A stretch of DNA of 64,000 bases from Acanthochromis polyacanthus (taxonomy: Eukaryota > Chordata > Actinopteri > Pomacentridae): contig NC_067122.1 of NCBI RefSeq assembly GCF_021347895.1, positions 33,450,215 to 33,514,214 on the forward strand. The letters are read 5' to 3'. Made by a program: the position numbers and the translations under genes. Shown piece by piece: positions 1 through 13,638 of this stretch; the first letter of the stretch is position 1; each line of letters starts with the position of its first letter. Under the pieces are notes generated by a model, which did no database searches, had not been told where the DNA came from, and was given only the letters and a program-made list of their open reading frames with translations.

Positions 1-1601
1 TAGAAAATGAGAGAGATAGAACAGAGGCAATGATTTATTTTTTCTTTTGTCTTTCCCTCTTACTGATGTCTGTGGCAGTGACACAAGAACCAGTTTTGGT
101 AGGAAGTAAAAGTGATGTGCTTTAGTATGGTCCAATGGAAATACAGTGAAGTTGCATCTTGATAACACTGTTTCCAGTGTGCAGACTAACTACCGAGTGT
201 AAGGATTCACACAGAACACGTGCAGCACAGCACATGTTTTTGTTCCAGGTCAGTGTGAAATTTTTCCACATAAAATGACAGGAAATTCTGCTGCAGCTTC
301 ACCCCACCAGGCCATATCTGAAGAGACTTTCAAGGGGTGCGACTTCTGTTTTCTTCACTTTGACCACACATAAACTAAGAAAGGTGATGAGATAAGCATT
401 TTAAAAGCAACAGTTCACACAGTTAGCATTTTCTCACTGTATTCTGTGTACATGAAAAAAAACAATCTGCACATGCAAACATATGATCTTCTTCAAAACA
501 CTGCATACATTAAAAGAGTGCATGACCACAACTAAAATGAAAATTCAATTTTTCAGTCATTTATCCAATAGAAATATCAGTAGATTTGATATAAGTAAAC
601 CCATGTCTCAAAAGACAGTATTGCCTCATTTAGCAGACATAGTTTCTTGTTGGTATTTTGCTTAATGGTCCACCTGTCTTTACCATGGGCTTCCTGAAAT
701 CTTTGAGCATTCTTCCCTTCAAAGTTTCTTTGGTTTTTAGGGTTTGTTTGTTTGTTTTTTGCATGTAGTGTTTTAAAGTGCCCCAACAACACTTTGATTC
801 TCTTCACCTGTTAAATAAACTCCGAGTTTAAAAAAATGAAACTTTTACTACAGTTAAATGCAGTCCTACAATAAGCAAGCTTTCAGTGCTGAGGTGAGGT
901 GATTTTCTTTTTAAGGACAGTCTCTAGAAATAACATGTTTTCTTGCACTCATAATTGCCTTTCAAATGTTGTCCCTTGGCTGTGGTGCTGTCATTTCCTC
1001 AATAATCAGATGGTACCTTTTTAAAAATGGAGGTGTTTTGACATTAACAAGTAGCTGACTGAAAATCTGTTTTCTGTTCAAATTTACCAAGGAAAGGCAG
1101 ATTAAAAATGGATCTGCAATTGTTAGGCACTGAGTGATGCACTGGGTCTCTTGAGGAGAGAGTTTATCCCTTTTTGAGCTACAAGGAAGATGCCTAAAGT
1201 ACGAGAAGAGTTTGTTATATTTGCATTGACTCGTAGATTGTATCAGGATTTAAACAACTTGATTGTGATAGTGTCTTAAACACAAGTGAAAGAATTCTTC
1301 CTGTTAATTCCTTCCTGTACATGATATTAAAGTGTGACTTCATAGATGGAGGCGTAATGGCAGGGAGGTCCCAGGGATTTTAATGTTTGCATTCACATGG
1401 CGGGCTTTAATAGGAACTTTCTTCACATAAAAATGAATCAGTGGCAGCTGGCAGACCTCCCATCTAAGGGAAGAAGTTGGAAGGTTTGGGCACGGCAACT
1501 GAAAACAAATGGGTGTGCAGGGTGTAAAGAGAAAATTACTCTCTTTCCTTCTATTAAGGAAATTTCTATTTACTGTTAGCTGAAGACAGAATACAGGTTG
1601 C
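1..1601. other. Unassigned spacer
   Basis: AT-rich DNA without a convincing exon, repeat boundary or RNA gene. The open frames here are short, lack recognisable motifs and look like chance frames. Confidence 0.5.
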
Positions 1602-1861
1602 AATTGAAGAGTTCATTTGCAAAAACAGGTAACTCCATTTTATACATTTTCAGAAAACCCTTTTTTTATTGTTTACTTGAAATAATAATAATAATAACAC
1701 TAATAATTTATTTTTTCTCTATTTTGTCATGTATTTTCCTACTGAGTCAAATCCACTCAACTTCAGTTTGATTGATATTATCTGAAGTAAACAATAAAAA
1801 AAAGTTTTCTGAAAATTTATGAAAACGGAGTTATCCGTTTTTGCAAATGAACTCTTCAATT
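1602..1861. repeat. Palindromic MITE, ~260 bp
   Basis: The left end AATTGAAGAGTTCATTTGC is repeated in inverse orientation at the right end, and the complementarity runs inward for roughly 75 nt, including the motif near GTTTACTT/AAGTAAAC. The centre is AT-rich with a short AAT run. There is no coding capacity. The layout is that of a non-autonomous foldback DNA transposon. The target-site duplication is unclear, so the superfamily is not assigned. Confidence 0.8.
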
Positions 1862-2738
1862 ATCAACTGCAGTCACCTTTAATCATCCCATAGATCCTAC
1901 GAGTCACCCCAAATTGTCCTACAGGTTATCACCTTTGAACCCTGTTTCTACTTACTTCACACAAACAAAGGCTGTTATCATGTTCAGGCCTTCTCTCCCT
2001 CTAATATGACCATGAGAAAGACAGATGTTGTAGAAAGCAGGTACGTCAGGACTCCCTGATCTGGTCAATATTAAATATTGTCCAGTGTGACGTACCTAAG
2101 CTGATAAATTCTCCCCATGCTGTAGTCTAAATCTGGCATTCCTACCAACTCAATACATAACTGAAGGTCAAAGAGAATCCTGAGAACTGATGCTGGAAAT
2201 GCTCACATCACAATGTTGCTTTGTTGTATCACTTTTCCTGATACCAGAAGTCACACCCTTTGAAACCTTACTCACAACATAAGTCATCTGAGTCTTCTGA
2301 ACTACAGTCAGTTAAAAAGGATTTTACTTCTCCTTGAGTCTGGTATTTGGTGTGGATGGGTGGGAAATGGAAGAAAGAGATCATTGGAATGGGAGATGGA
2401 GGTTGGTGAAAATAGCCTACCAGTGCTGCAAATAAGAAGTGATTCTGGAGTGCATGTTACCATGCTGGGAAGTTGATCATGGTTAAAGTAGACATGACTA
2501 GTCATGGTGTGAATGCTGCGGTGAAAAAGCAAATCTGTCTAACATGCTGCACTCCTTTAAGTTAAGACTGATGCCGATGGTTGGACCTTGTAACTGAAGC
2601 ACTGGTCTTCCTTTTATATTTACGCTTTGGTGCAAGTGGATGTGCATGGAAATAGCTGCTTGAGAAAAGGGATCTGCTTTGAACTGTGATTTCTGGAAAG
2701 GGGATAATACATGTGGTGGCTAGGTGACTGACAATCCA
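1862..2738. other. Unassigned spacer
   Basis: No exon, repeat boundary or RNA gene recognised. Confidence 0.45.
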
Positions 2739-2851
2739 TCCATCCATCCATTCTCTGTACACCGCTTTATCCTCACTAGGGTCATGGGGGGTGCTGGAGT
2801 CTATCCCAGCTGACTCGGGTGAAGGCAGGGGACACCCTGGACAGGTCGACT
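2739..2851. repeat. L2-like LINE/SINE tail repeat, copy 1
   Basis: The segment starts with (CATC)n-type repeats and continues with TATCCTCACTAGGGTC, TATCCCAGCTGACTC and GACACCCTGGACAGGT. The same series occurs at 17339-17597, 31028-31325 and 57739-58085, and inverted at 29530-29655. It is a widespread teleost retroposon tail; assignment to the L2 group is from general knowledge. This copy is truncated. Confidence 0.7.
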
Positions 2852-3784
2852 TGACAATCCATGTATGCAATATGTCAAAGCAGAGCATGTGGCAAATGTG
2901 CAAACAGTACAACTAACGGTTGAGATGCAAACAGAAGATGTCTTGAATTCCCTTTTCGAGGTGAGGTGCTGTGTTGGAGACAAATTGAATATCTCTATCT
3001 TCAAAACAGAAGGCTATGTTGAGAACCAGGGTCACATGCTGGAAAAAACTGAGCATTCTCTACGTACGAGACAAGAAATGTACAATCAGACTCTACTGCT
3101 GTGAGGTCTTTTGAACAAGAGAAAACTTTAGTACACATAGTAAGAGAAGCATTTGTGTAATAAGAAACAGGATATGGAAGAGAGGAACTGGCAACCCAGT
3201 GCCATAAAAAGGAGGAGATTGTTGGGAAGATGAGACGGTGGAAAGGTGGATTGCCACTGTAGTGCTAAAGATGTGGTTAAGCTGGAAATATACTGAATGT
3301 GGAAATGGGAGACAGAGAGAACAAACGTGGGAACCTTTGCAGAGCTCTGGGGAATGTTGTGATGTCATGCACATTCCGAAAGCTCTGAAAGTCTGTGAGA
3401 AGTTAAAGCAGTTTGACTTTGTGGCTTGAAGATAAGTGATCCCTTCTCTTTGAAAGCTGTCTGAAGACCCACATTGGTCCGGCTGGAGATGTCACGTGAA
3501 AGGATATCGCTGTTGAGGGTGTGGTAATGTGCTGGAGAGAGGGTGAGTTGGACATCTAAATTGGAGTGAAGTTAAACTGGGAGTATTTATGCTTTTGTTT
3601 ACTCTTCTGAAGGAGGATGGTATTTCCTGAGTGGAGTCTCCCCAGTTGTCGCTGCAGAGAGAGGAGTTCTGATTGGATGGGCAGATACAGAAACCGGTGT
3701 TTCTAAAACAACCATGGTCTCCTTGCTTTCTGGGCCTCATGGACAATTAGCCTGATCAAAAAAGAGAAGATCTGCAGCCAGGCT
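2852..3784. other. Unassigned spacer
   Basis: No exon or RNA gene recognised. Frames are short and motif-free. Confidence 0.4.
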
Positions 3785-3878
3785 GAATGTTTTCCCATTG
3801 GAGGACAATGCAGTGTATGAAATTTCTTTGTTATATTTATTATGACAGTTGACAATTAAAGATTGAATTGAATTGACA
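3785..3878 (+). repeat. LINE 3' tail fragment with ATTGA repeats
   Basis: A short stretch ends in GACAATTAAAGATTGAATTG followed by a further ATTGA unit, which is the kind of microsatellite-like 3' end left by fish non-LTR retrotransposons. Nothing coding remains upstream. Confidence 0.5.
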
Positions 3879-3879
3879 A

Positions 3880-4947
3880 AAGGCCTGTGGTAAGTCAAGA
3901 ATTTTTTCTAGAATTTTTAAAACAGCAACACAGCTGAACAAGGATGTTAGTTGTTCTGTGCATGATCAGCAAGGCACACAGCAAATGACAACAAACAGGA
4001 GTGCAGGACGAGCCAGTCTTTGTATGACAGTAAGGGGAGCATTTGAGGTTTGTCCAGCTCTTGAAAATCAGATAAAAATAATCACCTTTATTATAGAACA
4101 GAAAGAAGATTACAGAACAGAAAGTTTGGGTGAATGAACAGATATGTTGTCTGCTTTGCTTGGAAAAGTGAAGATTTCTATTACGTAAGATTCTCACCAT
4201 AGCAGGACAGGGGAAAAGTTTCTTTCTGGAAAACAGGACTTCTTGTAGGCCAACCTGAAGACTTTGTATTTTCTCTTTGTGTTTGAATAATTAGTCTTTA
4301 TTAGAACAACCTGGATGCAAAAGAGGAGAGCAGATGTGTAAACAAACATAAAAGTCTGCTGGTGCTCTAATTGGGGTTGGATATGAAATATTCACCTGTA
4401 AGTGTGCATGGCATGGCACTGGCTCTCAGCCGGGACACTCATCACTCTGAATCTTTGTCTCTTTTCACAACATACCACCACTTCTTACTTTAATGGAAGA
4501 AAGGCAGTAGATGAACCAGATGGCAGCAGCTCCCAACTGCACCAACCCACATGAAACATTCAGCCAGGATGTGCAATCTTTATGATTGTAGTAAAAATAG
4601 AGAGTAATCAAACACCTGCTTAAGGGTTCAGCTACTCTTCTCTAAAACACATCTAGTTCTATGGGTGCATAATTGGTGCTTTCTTTATTTTTACCTTCAG
4701 TTGAATCATGTGGACATGACGGCAATGGGCATGAGGTCCATGGCTGCAAAGTGCCACTTCTCCTCCACAGCTATCACATTTGAACCTTCTCTATTATACC
4801 TTCCTTCTATCATAAACAGGCTGCCATGTTGTTTTTGTGCATTGACATTTTGCTTCGTTCTGTGCAACTCTTCCTAACTGTGAATAATCTACCATGCATT
4901 CTCAGTAGTCTCCTTCGGGGGAGCCGAAATATCCCCTAACCCTAACC
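3880..4947. other. Unassigned spacer
   Basis: No supported gene. Small AT-rich frames only. Confidence 0.4.
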
Positions 4948-4951
4948 TTAA

Positions 4952-5136
4952 AGGGGAACTTCGGTTTTTTTCAACCTGGGGTCTGTTTTCATGTGTCATT
5001 TCATACATGTGTGAGCTGCTCAGCTGCCTGCCTGGCTAAATACTGGAGCTATGTCGAAAATTCATTTCTCCATCACTCACATGTATGAAATGACATATGG
5101 AAACAGACCCCAGGTTGAAAAAAATGAAGTTCCCCT
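4952..5136. repeat. Palindromic MITE with TTAA target duplication
   Basis: The ends AGGGGAACTT and AAGTTCCCCT are inverted copies, with complementarity continuing through CAACCTGGGGTCTG and TCATTTCATACATGT. TTAA lies on both sides (4948-4951 and 5137-5140), as expected for piggyBac- or Kolobok-type insertion. The 185-bp unit folds almost end to end and codes for nothing. Confidence 0.8.
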
Positions 5137-5329
5137 TTAACCCAGACCAAAACAATGCCTAACCCTAAAGAAACGTTTTTGCACTTTTACTTTTTTCAGT
5201 AACAACAACATGGCCAAGAAAACACTGTTTAAACTTGTAGGGACCGAATGAGGTCCCCACAAGTGACATAGTTTTTGGTTTTCCTACAGTTGTGGGGACA
5301 TTTGGTCCCCCACAATGTAGCAAAAACAT

Positions 5330-5437
<108 letters not shown>

Positions 5438-5489
5438 TACCTCGGTTAAGGGAGAACAGGCTTGGTCTGCAGCACCTGTTTACCAGAAG

Positions 5490-5835
5490 GAAACAAACTC
5501 CATTTGCCGCAGCATTTCTTTTCCCCAACAACATGGAGGAACAACTAATAAGCACGCTTTTTGCTTTTTGCTCGGTTGCAGAACTTGTACATCGTAACGT
5601 CCTCGCTACGTGAGGAGCCAAGCATGCGCAGAATGACCGGGATTAACTAAAGCGGAATTAACTGTATACATGAATAGAACGTACACAGGAAGTAGTTTAT
5701 TTGGAATTAACATCAGAATAAACCAGGTAGTTTATCCCGAATTACCTCTTTAATTTGGAATTAAGTGTTTACAAGGAGATTTTAAAGCGGAATTAAAGAG
5801 GAATAAAAGGTCCCATGTAAACCCAGCTGGTGTCT
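5490..5835. repeat. Dispersed DNA-transposon-like repeat, copy 1
   Basis: The part around 5490-5605 (GCAGCATTTCTTTTCCCCAA, then CAACTAATAAGCA) recurs in the same orientation at 43890-44040 with about the same spacing. Downstream the sequence has scattered GGAATTAA/TTAATTCC words in both orientations, suggesting a palindromic non-autonomous element end. Boundaries and superfamily are uncertain. Confidence 0.5.
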
Positions 5836-5974
5836 GCCTCCTGAACCCAAACTGAGAGCTGATTCAACAACAGAGGAGCCTGATAACTGAAGACTCTGCC
5901 TCCCTTTCTGCTTTTTGAAACTGTTAGAACCACAGGTAAACCTTGTGTCATGGTTAAAGTTCTGTGTCTTGTAG

Positions 5975-6793
<819 letters not shown>

Positions 6794-7021
6794 GTGGCGG
6801 CATGGCTCAGCGCGTAGAGTGGCCGTCTTGTCACCGGATGCATTGCCGGTGGCCTGGAGAGCTCATGTCGAGGTGTCCCTGAGCAAGACACCAAACTCCT
6901 AACTGTTCCTGATGGGTCGTGGTTAGCGCCTTGCACGGCAGCTTCCACATATCAGTGTGTGAATGAGTGACTGTGATGTATAATGTAAATTAAGGCTCTG
7001 TATAAATACAGACCATTTACC
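6794..7021 (+). repeat. tRNA-derived SINE
   Basis: The 5' part contains an A-box-like TGGCTCAGCGCGTAGAGTGG. This is followed by TGTCCCTGAGCAAGACACC, GGGTCGTGGTTAGCGCC and a 3' end TATAAATACAGACCATTTAC. This order is typical of a widespread percomorph SINE. The B box is degraded, so it is unlikely to be transcribed from its own promoter. It is not a functional tRNA. Confidence 0.75.
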
Positions 7022-9690
7022 ATAGATGGAGTAAAAAATTAAAAAAGGATTTGAAAGGGTATACATTAGATACACATGAGATATACACTATCATCATGAG
7101 TTCATGCCACATTGGTTAATATTTAGATGTCTCCAATATTAGTTCATAAAAATAGAGTGGGTCAGCCCAGCAAACAGGAGGAAGCCAAGTGAAAGATGAC
7201 AGCGGAATAGATGAGAAGGAACTAGTTAGGACAAGATATGCAGGAGAAATAGGCTAGAGGACACAAAGAAATCGGATATGAGTATAAAGGAATTTCATAA
7301 GCAGACTTACACCCTAATTAATATATCCAGCATATTGACATCTTAATAAAAACCCATTAGGTGACATTGAAGACACACATACGTTTTTCTAAAAGCTAAA
7401 CAAATTAGTCTAGTTTGGTAAGATCACACTTGATAATAAATTTTGTGAAGGTGCAGGTAAAGGCTGAGACAGAAACTGTAAGTCGAGGGTGATCAGTGGA
7501 CAGCAGGGAGAAATCTTGAGAATCCCGGTAGCTGCAGGACAGAGAACACAGCAAATGCCCCATTAACTTTTATTGTTCTTATTTTGATTTGTATCCGAGT
7601 ATCTAACACAAGCGCTGCACATCGTCTCCTCCTGTTCTGTTCCACAACAGCTAAGAAGGCAGCAGCTGTGTCTCCCTTCCAAACAAACTTCCAAGAAAGT
7701 CCTACATGCATGACTGAAAACATCATATACGATTGAAACTATTGAAGTTTGCTAATATTAAAGTGTCTGTTTGTCAGCTTCATTTATAACCCGTGCAGTA
7801 TTCTCATTAAGACTTCAAATCCAAGACTCTAGAGTGCAAGTTGACCTTAAATTTGATTTGATGATGTTCAGGATTTTAATCTTTTGAGTAAAGATTTTCC
7901 TTAAGTCAGGGCTTCACCAAAGACATGGATTTGAAGCAGTTTGACTGCTATCCTTATTATACTTATTTGCAAAATGGATGTGTCTACCGTGAGCTGTTTC
8001 GAGGCTGATCTGCTCATTAGATCCTTCTGAACTTTCAGCCACATCTTACAATCTTAAAAACAGGTTAATTCAAATTTTATTTAAAAAAATACTTAAGGAT
8101 TAATAAAGTCTTATCTACCTGATCCTACAACCTTCATTACACTGGACACATTTTTCCACACTTACCACTGGTGTGTGTGCTCATGACCTTCTGATGCAGA
8201 ACCTCGGGGCAGAGCAGCAGTCCTCTGACCTTAACAGAGTTTGAGAGCCTCAGTCCCTTGTCTATGGACCATCAGTCACAGAGAGGCTGCTGGTGGTAGT
8301 GTCTCTATTGTTGATCCAAATGACTCCTTTGTCCTCAGTCCAATGAATGAATGAATGAATGTAGAAATATAACCAAAGCCTGAGCTCAGTCTCATCACAT
8401 GACTGGCCGACAGTAAAGGTCAGACACAGTATTTGGTTAAAGGGCATTTCAGCACTCAAAGACACAGGGGAGGAAAAGGCTGCTGTGCTGCTATGTACTG
8501 ATACTTTCAAGCATGTATTACTTTTGGTCACACAGTCAAAATATGTGCTTTTAAAAATCTAAGAAAAAAAAACTGCTGTGCTGCAACATAAAGGAATACC
8601 AGATTATCTTTTGAATGAAAGAATCTGCATCTGTCTTTGCCATTTAATGTCACAATTGGCCAGCAGTGCTGCTGCAGACTCTTCTCTTATGCTGTCATGT
8701 CAGGTAGTCAGTTGTCTCTCTTTATACAAATGAAAACGACTGATCCACGACTGAATGAAAAGTTACAGAAACAATGCAGAGTCCACTTTGCTGTATTTTA
8801 TGCATTGCCTGAGCATTGCCATTTCACCACTGGCTGATTGGCTTTGCTTCTCATTAAACTGATCCTCAAGGATTTTACAGTGACTTTTTCTTTGCTTTAT
8901 CAGCTTGTCGCTCTGCTCACTTATAAGGTGAATTAACCAACACGTGTGTAACTAGCAGGAGGTCTAGGTGTCCACATCTAGTTTGTGTTTGAATCACTGT
9001 TCCACCTCCAGCGGAAGGAAGCTTTGCCTGGTGCTGGGCAAGCCAGACTGAAGAGCACGGCAGGAGGCAAAACACAGATTTTTAATTGATACATTAAACA
9101 GTCAAACAGATTGCACAACCTCAGGCCATGAACAGAACAGCATGCACAACTCCAAGCCTCAGGCAAGCACAGTGGCACCATCTCTCTCTGTCATTTCTCT
9201 GTCCTTATTTTTATTTTTCCTATTCCACGGGGATGCACTTTGGTTATGCTGTCTGGCTCAGCTGCTGAAAAACAGTCAGCACACGGACCTTCACAACTGC
9301 AGCATTGGAATGCGATCGAGAGACCATGTTTTATAAAAATTAACTTTTATTTCGTTTTCTGACCTCAGTCAACAGACAAAGTTTCTAATTATGTTGTATC
9401 CGTGTGTATGTGTGTGTATGTGTGTGTAGTTGATCAATATGATCTGTAGGCTCCACTCCAAGCAAAGCTCCGCTTTAAATAGGAGAGTGCTTGATGTTTG
9501 GCGCAACTAATTAAAATGATTTATGCTACTCTGGCACAACATCACTGGAAGCTAAAGTGCAGCCAGCAATATAAAAAGCCAAATGATTGAATCTATTTGC
9601 CAGACACATGTACTTGAGGAAATTTAATGAGTTGTACAGTAAAAAAAGAAAATCTCAGTCTGTCTATGATATAAGAATACAAATATACAC
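7022..9690. other. Unassigned spacer with a short (TGAA)n
   Basis: Nothing coding can be supported. A five-unit TGAA-type repeat lies near 8342-8361. Some of this may be old, unrecognisable repeat. Confidence 0.45.
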
Positions 9691-9694
9691 CAAC

Positions 9695-9801
9695 ACTATG
9701 AATTTCTTGCACTTATCAACTCTGCTGTATGGATGCTCCGAGCGTAATTTCGTTGTTCTCGTGACAATGACAATAAATGTTCTGATTCTGATTCTGAATT
9801 A
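9695..9801 (+). repeat. LINE 3' tail with GATTCT repeats
   Basis: CGTAATTTCGTTGTTCTCGT and a following GACAATGACAATAAATG lead into GATTCTGATTCTGA. This matches the usual fish LINE ending (ACAATGACAATAAA plus short tandem tail). Only the 3' tip is present. Confidence 0.65.
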
Positions 9802-12053
9802 CTGATGCAGTCTGTGTGAATATTGTACATCAAATCAGTGTATCTGATATTGTCATGTTGTTGCTCAAACAACACATGATGGGATATCGTCCTGCTTGTG
9901 TTGTTCCTACCACATCATTATTAATATTGCTCCAGGGCCATCATTGCTACTGACCAATCACATTGCTGTGAAGTCATAGCTTTCCATCAGGAAGAATGAG
10001 ACATAACAACTATGCGATTGGTCAATTGCAATGAATGACCTGCAGCAACATGAAGATGCAACTCAAATCAAACTATGTAAAGTCTTCTTGCAGCCAAGGG
10101 CACTTATACTCTTTGCTATTTGTTTGTTCAGGCAGAATGTCTGCCGTTTGTTGGCACAAAATAACTATTTCCAGAAGCCTAAACTTCTGGTTCCAAGGAA
10201 GACATATGCATTGTTGGCAGAAGGTGAAGGATAAGGATAAGGAGTCTTACAGTCTGGCAAACAGCTAGATGGGAAAGTTATTTCTCTACTTTCATCCATT
10301 CTTAAGACGAGTAATAAGGCAAAACGAATTTGAACCTAAGTTGCTATAACTTGCTTTTTGTGCAATGTGTTCAAGTGTTCTTACCAGACTTCCTGGTCTT
10401 CAACAAGAGCTGGAATAAATGGTCTTGGAGTTGGGCCTGTTGCCTTTTAACACTCTGTATATGGAATTTCAGTCGTAACATCAATTCCTGCATTGTCTGA
10501 ATAAACACCACAAACAAACAGTGTTTTGTAAACAGTAGCCCAAAACCACTCATGGACATAGACGTTTGACAGAGACCCTCTGTATAGAATTTGTTATGTT
10601 GTGCTTTAAGTTCCAGACATTATGACAAAAAGCTGTGACATGAATTGAAGCTTAGAAATAGCCAGCGAGTAGACCTTGAGATAAGATAATTTTGTAAAAC
10701 ACGAAAGTAACTTTTTAATGTGGTGTCACAGTCCTCTGCTTTGTAAGAGTTGGAAGCATCAGAATATGAACCAGAGAGAGAGTGACAATTGTGTTGACAC
10801 GGTGGAATCCACCATATTGCAGATCATTTGTGCTGAATGTTCTCCCTCAGATGCCTGAAGTCAATGCAGTATAACTCCAAACTGACAATCTATCCGTTGG
10901 GGTTGAAATCACTCTTCCCAGCCCACTGAATGTTGATCAAAATGACAATTATGCTCTTGATCATGCTGCTGGCATGATGCACTTTCAGCGCTGGAGATTG
11001 TGGGCTCTTGTAAACACTTATGCTTGATCTCTGAGTTGCCGTCATAAACCTAACTCTCATCAACAGCAATGATCTTTGCTCTCTGTATAATTTTAAGGTC
11101 CATGTTGAAATTGCAAATCTTCGCCTGCAAGTGGTCAGAACTTTTTTTATAACGTCTTGTAATAATCAATAATTTATGACGTATATTCTTTGGAGAACAA
11201 TCCCATCTCTGTCTGAATGCCAGACTGCATACCATGCATTTCTGGACATACTAGTTGATTTTTGAAGTGAAAAGAGGTCAACTTACCATTGAAGGGCTAA
11301 CCTTGCAAGTAGTGAACAGCACACTCAACCACCTGAGCCACAGTCACTCATGAAATCTATTTGTTTATTCATTCATTCATTTTTTTCCAGTCCTTGTTTG
11401 AGACAACAAAAGACTTTGCGTCTTCTCTCTTATTCCTACAGTCTTCAACAGTCGCATGCATGTAAAAGCAGGATTTACAGATGTTACAACCCAGGCTGTA
11501 GGGTCAGTCAGGTGTTACAAAAAAAACAATGCTATTTATCAGGGTAAAGAAATGGACTGTTTAATGACAAAATCAGCAATAAAATGGTGATAACAGAGAT
11601 AAACAGGAATAGTGTTGCTAAATCAAAGAATCAAATAAAACCAAACAAAAGCTAACAGAATTACAAAAGCTAGCTGAACAAAAACAACTAAACTCCTTAT
11701 GCAAACATAAGCACAATAGCAAAACCCATAACTAAAGAAAGCAACTAAACAAACAAGTGCCTTAAAATACATACCAAGACATACAACAAGTAACTCCTAC
11801 AATGATTTAAAGAGCTGTGAACTGAAGTTACAGTCTTCACCAAGACACTGGTAGCTTCTACACTAAGTTAGCAGCTGCCAACAGAAGCTAGAATTCACGC
11901 AGACAAGTAACTTCTTCACTAAGTTGAACAGCAGCTAGCCAGAGTTACAATTTACCAATTTACAACTTCACACAAATACACAGACACTGTCAAGAAGGTA
12001 ATCAACATCTATCTAATCATGCTATGTCTGAACAAAAGAACTCAAAGTTAATG
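9802..12053. other. Unassigned spacer
   Basis: No gene supported. The part near 11560-12000 is A-rich with loosely repeated AAGTTA/AGCTA words, but no unit is clear. Confidence 0.4.
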
Positions 12054-12055
12054 TA

Positions 12056-13636
12056 CACTGCTCAAAAAAATTAAAGGAACACTTTTGAATCTAAATATTG
12101 CATCAAATCAGTGGAACATGTGGGATACTGATCTGGTCACGTAAGTAACTGAGGGGGTTTCTAGTCAGCTTCAGCTGCTTTGGTGTTCATAAAATTAACA
12201 ACAGACGCACCAGAGGGGCAACAATGAGACAACCCCCAAAACAGGAATGAGTTGACAGGTGAAGGCCACTGACATTTTTCCCCCTTCCTAATATTGTCTG
12301 ACTGTTTTTCACTAGTTTTGCATTTGGCTAGGGGTAAGTGTCACTTCTGGTAGCACGAGGCGATACCTGGACCCTACAGAGGTTCCACAGACAGTCCAAC
12401 TCCTCCAGGATGAAACATCAATGTGTGCCATTGCCAGAAGGTTTTCTGTGTCTCCCAGCACATTCTCAAGCGCATGGAGGAGATTCCAGGAGACAGGCAG
12501 TTAGTCTGGGAGAGCTGGACAGGACCGTAGAAGGTCCTCAACCGATCAGCAGGACGGGTATCTGCTCCTTTGTGCAAGGAGGAACAGGATGAGCACTGCA
12601 ATAGCTCTACAAAATGAGCTCCAGCAGACCACTGGTGTGAATGTCTCTGATCAAACAATCAGAAAGAGATGTAATGAGAGTGGTCTGAGGGCCCAGCATC
12701 CTCTAGTGCCCGCTGTGCTCGCGGACTGGCACCGTGGAGCTCGGCTGGCATTTGCCATAGAACACAAGAATTTGCAAGTCCACCACTGGTGCCCTGTGCT
12801 TTTCACAGATGAGAGCAGGTTCACCCTGAGCGCATGTGACAGGCATGAAAGGTTCTGGAGAAGCCGTGGAGAACGTTATGCTGCCTGTAACATTGTTCAG
12901 CATGACCGGTTTGGTGGTGGGTCAGTGATGGTGTGGGGAGGCATATCCATGGAGGGACACACAGACCTCTACAGGCTGGACAATGGCATTCTGACTGCCT
13001 TTAGATATCATGATGAAATCCTTTGACCCATTGTCAGACCCTACATTGGTGCAGTGGTCCTGGATTCCTTCTGGTGCACGACAATGCCCAGTCTTATGTG
13101 GTAAGAGAACTCATGCAGTTCCTGGAGGATGAAGGAACTGATACCATTAGCTGGCCCACACGCTCACCTGAGCTGAATCCAATAGAACACCTTTGGAACA
13201 TTATGTTTTGTTCCATCTGACACCATCAGGTTGCTCCTCAGAGTGTCCAGGAGCTCAGTGATGCCCTGGTCCAGTTCTGGGAGGAGATACCCCAGGACAC
13301 CATCTGTCGTCTCATTCAGAGCTTTTCCCGGCATCGTCAGTCATGCATACAAGCACATGGAGGCCATACAAACTACTGAATACCATTTTGAGTTGCTGCC
13401 AAGGAATTTCAGAAAGATGGACCAGCCTGCCACATCAGTTTTTCACTTTGATTTTGGGGTGTCTTGAATTTAGCCCTCCTGGGGGGTTAATAATTTTCAT
13501 TCCCATCAAACAAGGTGGCATCTTTTCATTCATAACACATTATCCAGTCCATATCAATGCTAATATCCAGTTTGTTTTTCCCCGTATTGAAATATGATGT
13601 ATTTTCAAAGTGTTCCTTTAATTTTTTTGAGCAGTG
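12056..13636 (+). mobile_element. Tc1-like transposon A, complete ends, inactive
   Basis: The element is bounded by TA dinucleotides (12054-12055 and 13637-13638). Its terminal inverted repeats, CACTGCTCAAAAAAATTAAA at the left and its complement at the right, continue as GGAACACTTT. The interior carries a damaged transposase on the plus strand. The length (1581 bp) and TA target are those of Tc1/mariner elements. Intact ends mean it could be moved only by a transposase supplied in trans. Confidence 0.93.
12355..13379 (+). pseudogene. Tc1-like transposase, broken
   Basis: The frame encodes a Tc1-type DDE transposase. Visible motifs are [11 protein letters not shown] (end of the N-terminal DNA-binding region), LFTDESRF with the first catalytic Asp, [19 protein letters not shown] with the second Asp, and SPELNPIEHLW with the Glu. 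The expected start codon seems to read ACG at 12355. A TGA interrupts at 13024-13026 just after DEIL, a one-base loss follows near 13061, and another frame change comes after the Glu motif near 13215. The protein would not be made intact. Confidence 0.85.
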
Positions 13637-13638
13637 TA

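Noticed and set aside
4930..4950. AACCCTAACC as a telomeric trace
   Set aside because: Only two units; it is flank to a MITE and too short to be an interstitial telomere.
6794..6866. A functional tRNA gene
   Set aside because: The A-box resemblance belongs to a SINE head; no full cloverleaf or intact B box can be made.
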